Source of the DNA: DASYML01 sp036009045
Lineage (GTDB): Bacteria; Acidobacteriota; Blastocatellia; Pyrinomonadales; Pyrinomonadaceae
Length of the DNA: 35,092 nt
Direction: 5' to 3'
Assembly: GCA_036009045.1 (NCBI GenBank)
Contig: DASYML010000266.1
Location: forward strand, 1 to 35,092
Made by a program: the position numbers and the translations under genes
Notes under the pieces: generated by a model
Database searches by the model: none
The model's input: the letters and a program-made list of their open reading frames with translations, nothing else
What the model was told of the DNA's origin: nothing
Part shown: one piece after another, positions 7,331 to 14,562 of the stretch
Layout of the letters: each line of letters starts with the position of its first letter
How positions within the stretch are numbered: position 1 is the stretch's first letter

Positions 7331-8486
7331 AAATAGAAAGTGGGTCGGTTACGCAGACCTGCTCGAAGCGAAGCGCAAACGCGACGAGCGCGAGCAACAC
7401 GCGACAGCGGAATCCGATGCCAGCAGATCGGTCTCACAGACCAGACAGGTCTTAGAGACCAGACAGGTCCCACAGACCAGACAGGTCTCAGAGGCCATAT
7501 CTGATAGGTCTGAGACCTGTCAGGTCTCACAGACCAGTCAGGTCCCACAGACCGATCTCCCTGCCACTTCCCTCGATTTGATGAGCAGTCTCCCGGACGT
7601 TAAAGGGCATACGCGTTTCCATCATCAAATCGTAGACCATTTATATCCACGGCTCAATGTTTACGAACAGGTCATCCACTTTCATCTTTATCGTCTTTCG
7701 TGGGGATACAATAAACCTAGTTGCATCATAAGTTTACAAAAACTCTCCGAGCGCGCAGGGCTGAGTTACAAGACTGCCCAGCGGGCGGTCAATAGCCTGG
7801 AAAGGCTTGGCTTGGTCCGGCGTCAAGGGCGCATAGTGGGTTATGGAAAGGATCAGGGATTGGAATTCTGGGTGGCCTCTGTGACCGGACAGGTCTCACA
7901 GACCAGACAGGTCCCACAGACCAGACAGGTCTCACAGACCGACATTAAAGAAAGTCTTTTAAAAGAAACACACACACAAAGAAAAAAAGCGCTCGAAGCG
8001 CCTCAAAAGAAACACGCTGCGCGTGGTGTGGGTGTGGTTTCGAGATTTACGATTGACGAATGCCGCAGTTACGCGGAGCACCTACAGGAGACCGGGCAGG
8101 GCATCAATAACCCCGGCGGCTTCGCCATGAGCATCTACCGTTCGGGGGTGGCGGATGCTTTCATAGAGAAGTTCCTCAACCCGGAAGAGGAAGTGAAACC
8201 ACAGGACATCAACTCCTGCCCGGACTGCCAGGGCACGGGATTTTTTTACCCTCATGGTCCCGAACAGGGAGTCGCCAAATGCAAGCATGAGCGTCTGAAG
8301 AATTCTTCCGACGAGGGGCCCAGACTGACGGAGGATGAGATTTCCGATCATGCAAATTTAATCGCTGAACTGTTGGCGAGTGGCTACACTCTGAATCATG
8401 CGAAAGAGCAATTCGGGGGGGGCATGCACACGGAAGACTGGCAACTGATCTCTGCGAAGGTTGAGCAAAGCAGAAATTCAGAGTGA
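7323..8486 (+). CDS. Winged-helix putative replication initiator with in-frame repeats
   Basis: A 387-residue protein starting at the ATG that overlaps the ATPase stop (ATG 7323, TGA 7328-7330). Residues about 36-78 are a run of six-residue units (QVSQTR, QVPQTR and variants). A winged-helix domain follows at about 110-180, with recognition motif LSERAGLSYKTAQRAVNSL and wing LGLVRRQG, similar to HTH_36/DnaD-type and phage replication domains. Residues 190-206 repeat QVSQTR three more times. The C-terminal part has a possible zinc site, CPDC (299-302) with CKH (320-322), and a conserved-looking helical segment (DECRSYAEHLQETGQG). The repeats are also DNA palindromes. Linkage to a recombinase and an ATPase suggests replication or plasmid-like maintenance, but a transcription regulator is also possible. 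The function is inferred; the wHTH fold is well supported. Confidence 0.8.
   Translation: MSENRKWVGYADLLEAKRKRDEREQHATAESDASRSVSQTRQVLETRQVPQTRQVSEAISDRSETCQVSQTSQVPQTDLPATSLDLMSSLPDVKGHTRFHHQIVDHLYPRLNVYEQVIHFHLYRLSWGYNKPSCIISLQKLSERAGLSYKTAQRAVNSLERLGLVRRQGRIVGYGKDQGLEFWVASVTGQVSQTRQVPQTRQVSQTDIKESLLKETHTQRKKALEAPQKKHAARGVGVVSRFTIDECRSYAEHLQETGQGINNPGGFAMSIYRSGVADAFIEKFLNPEEEVKPQDINSCPDCQGTGFFYPHGPEQGVAKCKHERLKNSSDEGPRLTEDEISDHANLIAELLASGYTLNHAKEQFGGGMHTEDWQLISAKVEQSRNSE
7430..7553. repeat. In-gene 18-bp dyad repeats, cluster 1
   Basis: Dyads of form GGTCTnnnAGACC start at 7430, 7448, 7466, 7484, 7523 and 7541, mostly 18 bp apart, and a perfect palindrome AGGTCTGAGACCT sits at 7506-7518. 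Some copies have one base changed (GGTCC or AGGCC). The full unit is CAGGTCTCACAGACCAGA and encodes QVSQTR. Third codon positions are conserved as well as protein sequence. These look like iterons or operator sites in coding DNA. Confidence 0.85.
7892..7940. repeat. In-gene 18-bp dyad repeats, cluster 2
   Basis: Three consecutive copies of the same unit as cluster 1 start at 7892, 7910 and 7928, exactly 18 bp apart. They lie directly after the winged-helix coding segment and about 340 bp from cluster 1, yet are nearly identical to it at the DNA level. Confidence 0.85.
7941..7990. other. AT-rich tract next to iteron cluster 2 (candidate unwinding element)
   Basis: Directly after cluster 2 comes a purine-biased AT-rich stretch with TTTTAAAAG, a CA-dinucleotide run and GAAAAAAAG. 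It stands out from the GC-rich coding DNA on both sides. In lambda-type origins an AT-rich strand-opening region sits beside the iterons, so its position is suggestive. Confidence 0.45.
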
Positions 8487-8614
8487 GACCTCGCACATGC
8501 CGTTGCCTGTTTTCTGGAAGCGCAGTGGATGAGCAACGACCGCTTTCTCGTGTCGTCATCAGCAAGCCCATCCCTGTCGAGTATGAAGCAGACCGTTGGA
8601 TTTACTTCTCGTGA
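8483..8614 (+). CDS. Possible 43-residue small protein
   Basis: A GTG at 8483 overlaps the TGA stop of the winged-helix gene in the form GTGA, a usual arrangement for coupled genes. The frame stays open for 43 codons and ends in the charged and aromatic segment PIPVEYEADRWIYFS. No clear ribosome-binding site precedes it, and the N-terminal part is rich in Arg and Cys, which is less protein-like. It may be chance; a competing ATG frame at 8529 gives only 31 codons. Confidence 0.25.
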   Translation: MRPRTCRCLFSGSAVDEQRPLSRVVISKPIPVEYEADRWIYFS

Positions 8615-8640
8615 AATCGTTTAGTCGTACGGGGTGAAGT

Positions 8641-9771
8641 GTGAAAACAAAAGCTGCTGTCCTGTATGAAATGGGCACGCCGCAGCCTTATGCGGAAAGT
8701 TTGCCGCTGGTGGTTGATGACATCACACTCGCGGGGCCGGGGCCGGGAGAGGTGTTAGTCGAAGTCTCCAGCGCGGGATTGTGCCATTCGGACCTTTCCG
8801 TGCTGGACGGTTCGCGCCCGCGCGTGTTGCCGATGGTCATGGGGCATGAAGCGAGCGGGATTGTGCGAGACAGGGGGCAGGGGGTCCTGGATTTCGCGCC
8901 GGGTGATCACGTTGTTTTCAGCTTCGTGCCTGTCTGCGGGCACTGTGTTTATTGCGCGTCGGGTAGAGGGTCTCTGTGTGAACTGGGAGCGCAGGCGAAC
9001 ACAGCCGGAACGCTTCTTTCCGGCTCAAGAAGATTTACAGATTCTCAATCGCGTCCATGTCATCACCACTTGGGTGTCTCGGCTTTCTCGCAATTCACGG
9101 TCGCCGCGCAAGAGTCTTTGGTGAAGATTAATGCGGGAGTTCCGCTTGATAAGGCTGCGCTCTTCGGCTGCGCGGTGATGACGGGTGTGGGTGCTGTCTT
9201 CAACACGGCGCGCGTCGAAGGGGGAATGTCCGTCGCCGTGTTTGGGATGGGCGGTGTGGGATTGAGCGCGTTGATGGGAGCGCGTGCGGCTGGTGCTTAT
9301 CCGATTATCGCCGTTGACCGTCTCGAAGATAAGTTGATGCTCGCGCGCGATGTCGGGGCAACGCATACGATTAATGCCGCTCAGGATGATGCGGTCGCAG
9401 CGTTGAGGGAAGTGACGGGGGGCGGCGCGGCTTACGTCTTTGAGAGCGTGGGCCACGAGGCGGTTTTGATTCAAGCTTACCAGGCCACGCGGCGCGGCGG
9501 GACGACGGTCAGCATCGGTCTGCCGCATCCGAGCAAGATGTTCGCCGTTTCCGCCGCGAGCATTGTCGCTGAGGAACGCACCATCAAAGGCTCTTACATG
9601 GGTTCGTCAGTGCCGCGCAGGGACATCCCGCGTTACATCAGCATGTATCAAGCGGGAATCTTACCCGTTGATAAATTACACACGCACACTCTGCGGCTCG
9701 ACGAGATTAACGCTGGCTTTGACAGGTTGGCCCAGGCGCAGGCGGTGCGGCAAGTTATCACCTTCGCTTAA
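8641..9771 (+). CDS. Zinc-dependent medium-chain alcohol dehydrogenase
   Basis: A 376-residue MDR-superfamily dehydrogenase that should interconvert an alcohol and an aldehyde with NAD(H). Catalytic zinc ligands are Cys48 (GLCHSD), His69/Glu70 (GHE) and Cys177 (FGCAVMTG). Structural zinc ligands are Cys99, Cys102, Cys105 and Cys113. The NAD-binding motif is GMGGVG (202-207), with Asp in AVDRLEDK selecting NAD over NADP. The layout is that of the class III/ADH1-type branch. The start is GTG with GGGGTGAAG just upstream. The thioesterase gene follows after 9 bp, so the two form an operon. The substrate cannot be specified; the thioesterase neighbour suggests acyl or aryl aldehyde metabolism. 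Confidence 0.93.
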   Translation: MKTKAAVLYEMGTPQPYAESLPLVVDDITLAGPGPGEVLVEVSSAGLCHSDLSVLDGSRPRVLPMVMGHEASGIVRDRGQGVLDFAPGDHVVFSFVPVCGHCVYCASGRGSLCELGAQANTAGTLLSGSRRFTDSQSRPCHHHLGVSAFSQFTVAAQESLVKINAGVPLDKAALFGCAVMTGVGAVFNTARVEGGMSVAVFGMGGVGLSALMGARAAGAYPIIAVDRLEDKLMLARDVGATHTINAAQDDAVAALREVTGGGAAYVFESVGHEAVLIQAYQATRRGGTTVSIGLPHPSKMFAVSAASIVAEERTIKGSYMGSSVPRRDIPRYISMYQAGILPVDKLHTHTLRLDEINAGFDRLAQAQAVRQVITFA

Positions 9772-9780
9772 ACGCTTGAT

Positions 9781-10224
9781 ATGACGAGCAAACCACAAAT
9801 CACGCGCGTGGAGTACCCGCACTTGCTGGCGATTCCGACCCGTTGGATGGACAATGACATCTACGGGCATGTCAACAACGCGCTCTACTACGCGTTCTTC
9901 GACACGGCGATTAATGAGTATCTCATCGCGGAAGGGGGACTGGACATCACAGCCGGTCCTGTCATCGGATTAGCGGCGGAGTCTCACTGCCAGTACATGC
10001 AGGCGCTGGCCTTTCCCGAAGTGGCTGAAGTCGGACTGCGCGTGGGCAAGTTGGGGAATTCGAGCGTTCGTTATGAGCTTGCCATTTTTAAGCGCGACGA
10101 AACTTATGCGGCGGCGGCGGGCTACTTCGTGCATGTCTTTGTTGATAGAGAGGAGCGGCGGGCTGTGCCCATTCCCCAGCCGATTCGCGCCGCGCTGGAA
10201 CGCCTCACCACAAAAATATTGTAG
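9781..10224 (+). CDS. Acyl-CoA thioesterase, hotdog (4HBT) fold
   Basis: A 147-residue single hotdog-domain protein, of the usual length for the YbgC/FadM-like thioesterases that hydrolyse acyl-CoA or aromatic acyl-CoA esters. The N-terminal motif RWMDNDIYGHVNNALYY contains the conserved Asp and the HVNN helix start. It is cytoplasmic, with no signal peptide. Its ATG lies 9 bp after the dehydrogenase stop, and no strong ribosome-binding site is visible, so it is probably translated by coupling. It converges with the esterase gene on the opposite strand; the 170 bp between them show no clear terminator. Confidence 0.88.
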   Translation: MTSKPQITRVEYPHLLAIPTRWMDNDIYGHVNNALYYAFFDTAINEYLIAEGGLDITAGPVIGLAAESHCQYMQALAFPEVAEVGLRVGKLGNSSVRYELAIFKRDETYAAAAGYFVHVFVDREERRAVPIPQPIRAALERLTTKIL

Positions 10225-10394
10225 CCTGCCTGCCTCAATAAAGCCCTCGCGCGATAAAAGACGAACCAAGGGTCGTCCGGGTCGAAACAAACGCGTCAGA
10301 GAGGCTGCAAACGCCAGTAACGGTCATCTGAGAGCCGGATTGTGGACGCCTTTCAAGCATTATCGCGCAACAGGTTGATTGATGATGTGCCGCT

Positions 10395-11420
10395 TCATAG
10401 TCTTTGCTGACCATGATTTCCCTGCTTCGTCTGTGGCAAAGGTTTCGACTCACGGAAAAAGCGCCACATCTCCTGGCTGGCATCCGGCCCTTTGGGGTCC
10501 GTGTATGATGCACCCGCCACGCCGCCAGACCATGCGTGCTTCAACTCCTGAATCACCCAACCCTCTATGAGGGGCTTGCCGTTGCGATCATTGTAGATGG
10601 ATTTTTTGTAAGCATAACCGCCAGCGCTGACGCTTTCTGTAGTCTTATCGGCGACATCATCCACACTCTCGTTGTCTTTGCCATCGTCAATGTAATCGTC
10701 CGCCTGCGCCCATTGAGTGATGACTCTATCAGCGTTGACCGGGGCGACCAGGCCATCTTTCGCGCCCTGAAATAAGATCACACGCATCGTGTGTTTTGTG
10801 TTTGCCATCGCCTCATAAGCGAGTTGGCCCAGGCGAGCCGCATCCGCGCCGCCCTGCGCCATCGCGGGGCGCGCCTCTTTCAAGTTCGTCGCCGCTTTGT
10901 AGGCGATGCCGGAATGAATGCCGATGGCCGCGAAGAGGTCCGGGTAAGTTGCGCCCATGATGACGGCCATCGCTCCCCCGGCGGAAAATCCCGCGACGTA
11001 CACGCGCCCTCCATCAACTCTAAAATCGGCGCGAACCTGATTGACTATCAACGCCAGCAGCGACGGCTCGCCCTGCCCTCTGGATTGATGCGCCGAGTCG
11101 AACCAGTTCCAACACTTGAGAGCGTTCGCGCCCGCCGTCTCTTCCGGGTAGACCACTAAAAAATCGTTCCGGTCAGCTATCGAATTCATCCCCGTGGCCG
11201 CAGCGAAATCGTCCGGCGTTTGCGTGCAGCCGTGAAGCATCATGACCAGAGGCAAACCGGCCTTGCCCGTATATCCGGCAGGAATCCAGAGCTTGTAAAC
11301 ACGAGAGCCTGAAGCGTTCGTGACGCTGCCACTGGTCCAACTCCCCGCACGCGCAGCCACAGGCAGCACTAGCAGGAGCAAGACGAATGTGAGAATGATG
11401 AAATGCTTGCTATGTCTCAT
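10395..11420 (-). CDS. Secreted PHB-depolymerase-family esterase
   Basis: A 341-residue alpha/beta-hydrolase of the polyhydroxybutyrate depolymerase (LpqC-like, carbohydrate esterase 1-like) family. A signal peptide is clear: positive start, a Leu/Val-rich core (7-20) and cleavage near VAARA. HGCTQ (63-67) forms the oxyanion region, GFSAG (144-148) is the lipase box with Ser146, and KHAWSGG near residue 300 supplies the catalytic histidine. It probably acts in the periplasm or outside the cell on polyesters or feruloyl-type esters. It lies 15 bp after the MFS transporter gene, so it is the last gene of the ligase, transporter and esterase run. The context supports hydrolysis outside, import, then CoA activation. 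Confidence 0.9.
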   Translation of the reverse strand: MRHSKHFIILTFVLLLLVLPVAARAGSWTSGSVTNASGSRVYKLWIPAGYTGKAGLPLVMMLHGCTQTPDDFAAATGMNSIADRNDFLVVYPEETAGANALKCWNWFDSAHQSRGQGEPSLLALIVNQVRADFRVDGGRVYVAGFSAGGAMAVIMGATYPDLFAAIGIHSGIAYKAATNLKEARPAMAQGGADAARLGQLAYEAMANTKHTMRVILFQGAKDGLVAPVNADRVITQWAQADDYIDDGKDNESVDDVADKTTESVSAGGYAYKKSIYNDRNGKPLIEGWVIQELKHAWSGGVAGASYTDPKGPDASQEMWRFFRESKPLPQTKQGNHGQQRL

Positions 11421-11435
11421 GCTTGCACTCTCAAC

Positions 11436-12827
11436 TCAAACATTCTGGACCTGCGCGTTCTCTGCGCCGGGGATGGGTACTTCATCCGTCGAGTTTGATT
11501 CCACTGCGGACCGGCTCATCCAACTGCGCAGGCGTTCCATGTCTTTCACCACCGTGCGCGAACTGGCGAAGAGCACGAGCGTGAGCAGGCAGCCGAGCGC
11601 GGGGATGATGTACATCGCGGAGTGAAGTCCCTGAGCGCGAAACGGCTCCAGCGTCTTCTGTGTGATTTCGATGACGCCGCTGGCGGCTGCGGCGCGGGCC
11701 GTGAAGTAATCGCTGGCGAGTCCCGTGCCGAGTGGGCCAAGCGCCGCGCCGAGGACGTACATGGCGAAGAAGTAGATGGACATCGCGGTGCCGCGCAAAG
11801 ACGGTTCAATCACATCCTGAATCGCCGGGTAGACCGTCGCGTAGTAGATGTTCATGAGGGCGACCCCCGTGCCCATCAACAGGGTGAACATCAGCGTCTC
11901 GCGCGGGGGCCGTGTGAGCGCGAAAAAGATGGGCGGCACGGAACCCAACAGCGCGAGGGAAGCCATCAGTAGGCGACCATTATCACGACGTTTCATGACC
12001 GCATCGCCGATGACGCCGCCCAACAACAAGCCGGGGATTCCCGAAAGTCCAAAGACGACCATCGTCGTGAAGCCTGCGGTGCGTATGTCCTGACCGTGAT
12101 AGCGCATCAGGAACGGCGTCAGAAACTGTCCTATCGCGTACATGTTGAAGGTTTGCAAAGCGCCCGAAGCGATAATCCACCACATCGTCGGGATGGAGAG
12201 GACGAGCCTGTAAGACGAGCCTTCGCGTTTGCGCGCGCCGATGTCGTGAAGCTCCGTCGCGCCGCGTTTCGGCTCATGTATGAACAGGATTGCCAGGGTG
12301 CAGAGGAGTCCCGGAATCCCCGCGACGTAAAAGGCCGCGCGCCACCCGTAGGCCTGAGCCACAGACCCGCTGATGGCGTAACTGAGGGCGATGCCGACGG
12401 GGAGTCCGAGCATAAAGATGGAGAGAGCCTTCGAGCGTTTCTCCGCCGGGTAGAGGTCGCCTATGAGCGAGGTTGCGGCGGGCGCGCAGGTCGCTTCGCC
12501 GACGCCGACGCCCAGACGCAGGACGAACAATTGCCAGTAGCTCATCGCCAGCCCGGAAGCGGCTGTGAGCAAACTCCAGATGAAGACGCCGACGGAGAGA
12601 ATCTTTTTTCGCGCCAGCTTATCCGTCATGCTGCCGAGCGGCAACCCGACGGCGGCATAGACCAGCGTGAAGGCCGTCCCGATCAAGCCGATGGCGCTAT
12701 CGCTCAAGCCCCACTCTTTTCTGACAGGCTCCGCGATTGCGCCGAAAACCTGCCGGTCAAAAAAGTTCAGAGTGTTGATGGCACACAACACCGACAGCGC
12801 AAAGATGGTTCTCGCTCGATCCGTCAT
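11436..12827 (-). CDS. MFS transporter, Spinster-like
   Basis: A major facilitator protein of 463 residues with about 12 membrane segments. Near the N-terminus LNFFDRQVFGAIAEPVRKE and the loop GSMTDKLARKKIL (the MFS motif between helices 2 and 3) are visible, with GVGVGEATCAPAATSLIGD in helix 4-5; these fit the Spinster-like branch. The ATG at 12827 is chosen: an earlier in-frame start at 12893 would add 22 residues encoded by the heptamer repeat and is not credible. No ribosome-binding site is evident before 12827. It sits between the acyl-CoA ligase and the secreted esterase genes, so it probably imports an organic acid released by the esterase. Confidence 0.9.
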   Translation of the reverse strand: MTDRARTIFALSVLCAINTLNFFDRQVFGAIAEPVRKEWGLSDSAIGLIGTAFTLVYAAVGLPLGSMTDKLARKKILSVGVFIWSLLTAASGLAMSYWQLFVLRLGVGVGEATCAPAATSLIGDLYPAEKRSKALSIFMLGLPVGIALSYAISGSVAQAYGWRAAFYVAGIPGLLCTLAILFIHEPKRGATELHDIGARKREGSSYRLVLSIPTMWWIIASGALQTFNMYAIGQFLTPFLMRYHGQDIRTAGFTTMVVFGLSGIPGLLLGGVIGDAVMKRRDNGRLLMASLALLGSVPPIFFALTRPPRETLMFTLLMGTGVALMNIYYATVYPAIQDVIEPSLRGTAMSIYFFAMYVLGAALGPLGTGLASDYFTARAAAASGVIEITQKTLEPFRAQGLHSAMYIIPALGCLLTLVLFASSRTVVKDMERLRSWMSRSAVESNSTDEVPIPGAENAQVQNV

Positions 12828-12838
12828 AGTTTTAAAGC

Positions 12839-12915
12839 AGTGACAAGTGACGAGTGGCAAGTGACAAATTGAAAGCGTGTCTTTGCTCGTCACTCATCAC
12901 TTGTCACTCGTCACT
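12839..12915. repeat. Heptamer array in inverted-repeat form (GTGACAA type)
   Basis: The left arm (12839-12867) repeats AGTGACA/AGTGACG units and the right arm (12887-12915) carries the same units on the other strand; the arms pair over about 29 bases with few mismatches. The last six codons of the ligase gene, including its stop, lie inside the right arm. The array separates the ligase and transporter genes and could form a strong RNA hairpin. Confidence 0.85.
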
Positions 12916-14435
12916 TTCTTTTCAATCTCTTCTTTGAGCAGGCGTTTGAAGATTTTGCCGGAGGCCAGCAGGGGAAACTCTTCGACGAAGAGGACGTGGC
13001 GTGGAATCTTGTAACGCGCGAGCTTGCCCTCACAAAAATTGATGATCTCGTCAGCCGTCACAGGGTTGTCATGTCGCCTGATGATGACGGCGACGGGCGT
13101 CTCGCCCCATTTGGGGTCGGGCAACCCGATCAACGCGGCGGAAGCGACCCCCGGATGATCGTGCAGGACGGCTTCAACTTCCGCCGGGTAGACATTCTCG
13201 CCGCCGTTGATAATCATGTCTTTAGCACGACCGACGATGTAATGATAGCCCTCCGCATCCTGTCGCGCGAGGTCTCCGGTGTAGAACCAACCGTCGGACA
13301 GCGCGGCCTTCGTCGCTTCGATGTTCTGCCAGTAGCCGGAGCAGACGTGGCCTCCGCGCAGGATGAGTTCACCGACAGAGCCGCGCTCGACATCTCGCCC
13401 TTTCTCGTCAACGATGCGCGCCTCGCTGTGAAAGCTGGGAAAGCCGATCGAGCCTGCCTTGCGGACAGAGTCCGTCACTCCGAGCTTGAAGCAGTTTGGG
13501 CCAACCTCCGTTAGCCCGTACCCCTGTGTGAAGGCCACGCCGCGTTTTTGATAAGCCTCTATGAGAGGGACAGGGCAGGGCGCACCGCCGGAGATGAAGT
13601 AGCGCAGGGAACTGAAATCAGTCGTCTCGAATCGCGGCTCTTCCAACATCATCTGATACATCGTCGGCACTCCGAAAAAGAAGGTGCAGCGATATTGTTC
13701 TATCAACTCAAGCACCCGCGCGGCGTCAAACGCGCGCAGGATGATGACCGTCGCGCCGACGTGCAGCAGGGGCAGCGTGAGCACGTTGAAGCCGCCGGTG
13801 TGAAAGAGCGGCGCGTGAACCGTCGTGATGTCGGATGAGACGAGGTCCCAGTTGAGATTCGTGTTGATTGAATTCCAGGTCAGCATCCTGTGCGAGAGCA
13901 GCGCACCCTTGGGCCTCCCCGTCGTGCCGGAGGTGTAGATGATGAGCGCTGGCATCTCCGCGTCAAAATGCCGGACCTCTATGGCCTCGGACTGAGCAGC
14001 CGAGAGCGCGTCCGCGTAATTAATGTGCTTCGCTTGAGATTCATCAAGCGAGATGCAATGTTGAATCGTGGTCTCCTCGCAGAGACGTTCGACGAGAGGG
14101 CCGAAGTCCTGCTCGTAGAGTAAAACCTTCGGCTCGCAATCTTCGATGATGTATTGCAGTTCGGGCAGCGTGAGGCGGTAATTTAATGGGACCAGAATGG
14201 CCGTCAGTTTGGCTGCGGCGAAAAAGACTTCGAGAATTTCCGCGCGGTTCATGGCGAGCATGCTGATGCGGTCGCCGCTTTCGACTCCACAATCTTCGCG
14301 TAAAAAATTTGCCAGCCGCGTCGCGCGCTCGTTCAGTTGTTGGTAGGTGAGGCTCGCGCCCGTCGCCGCGTCTATGATCGCCAACTTATCCGGCGAGAGC
14401 AAGGCACGCCGCGCCATCCAATCTCTGATGAACAT
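12897..14435 (-). CDS. AMP-binding acyl-CoA ligase
   Basis: A 512-residue ANL-superfamily ligase that activates a carboxylic acid to its CoA thioester through an acyl-AMP. The phosphate-binding motif is IIYTSGTTGRPKGALLSH, followed by the A5-type motif GYGLTEVGP, the A7 motif WFYTGDLARQDAEGY and the hinge motif GRAKDMIINGGENVYP; the catalytic lysine region SGKIFKRLLKEEI closes the protein. It resembles medium or long-chain fatty-acid-CoA ligases. ATG at 14435 is preferred to the in-frame TTG at 14450; GGGGGAG lies just before it. The C-terminal residues KVTSDK are encoded by the heptamer repeat, so the natural tail has been altered. Downstream are the MFS transporter and secreted esterase; upstream is the TonB-dependent receptor. 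Confidence 0.93.
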   Translation of the reverse strand: MFIRDWMARRALLSPDKLAIIDAATGASLTYQQLNERATRLANFLREDCGVESGDRISMLAMNRAEILEVFFAAAKLTAILVPLNYRLTLPELQYIIEDCEPKVLLYEQDFGPLVERLCEETTIQHCISLDESQAKHINYADALSAAQSEAIEVRHFDAEMPALIIYTSGTTGRPKGALLSHRMLTWNSINTNLNWDLVSSDITTVHAPLFHTGGFNVLTLPLLHVGATVIILRAFDAARVLELIEQYRCTFFFGVPTMYQMMLEEPRFETTDFSSLRYFISGGAPCPVPLIEAYQKRGVAFTQGYGLTEVGPNCFKLGVTDSVRKAGSIGFPSFHSEARIVDEKGRDVERGSVGELILRGGHVCSGYWQNIEATKAALSDGWFYTGDLARQDAEGYHYIVGRAKDMIINGGENVYPAEVEAVLHDHPGVASAALIGLPDPKWGETPVAVIIRRHDNPVTADEIINFCEGKLARYKIPRHVLFVEEFPLLASGKIFKRLLKEEIEKKVTSDK

Positions 14436-14444
14436 GTCTCCCCC

Positions 14445-14555
14445 AATCAATTGCGAATCATCAATTGCGGATTGCGGATTTTGGATTGCGGATTGAAGAG
14501 CAGATAGTCTTCTTCAATCCGCAATCCCATTCCGCAATCGAATGAGTTCGCAATC
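14445..14555. repeat. Heptamer array in inverted-repeat form (GGATTGC type)
   Basis: Units of ATTGCGG and variants run from about 14465 to 14500 and return in inverted form from about 14509 to 14555, forming a long imperfect hairpin. The same unit builds the array at 22246-22324. It fills the gap between the TonB receptor stop and the ligase start. Confidence 0.8.
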
Positions 14556-14562
14556 GTCTGTC

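Larger units (their letters stand above)
5107..8614. mobile_element. Putative integrated element: integrase, AAA ATPase, iteron-bearing initiator
   Basis: Three linked genes look foreign to the surrounding metabolic and regulatory genes: a complete tyrosine recombinase (minus strand), an ExeA/TniB-like ATPase and an overlapping winged-helix DNA-binding protein (plus strand). The spacer between the divergent arms (6180-6500) is AT-rich with poly-A/T runs, unlike most of the window. The winged-helix gene contains origin-like 18-bp repeats. The limits given are those of the genes; true ends were not found, no tRNA gene is adjacent, and no direct repeats pairing 4730-5100 with 8487-8640 were seen. 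It could be a whole small element, a relic of a plasmid or prophage, or a conserved chromosomal cassette. Confidence 0.5.

Noticed and set aside
7430..7553. Short regular repeats that could suggest a CRISPR array
   Set aside because: The unit is 18 bp with no unique spacers, lies in frame inside a protein gene and is not followed by cas genes.
4730..8640. Attachment-site direct repeats or a tRNA target for the integrated element
   Set aside because: I compared the flanks by eye and found no shared core and no tRNA gene, so no att sites are claimed.
12828..12893. N-terminal extension of the MFS transporter
   Set aside because: The extra residues are encoded by the heptamer array, and the family's conserved start begins at the ATG at 12827.
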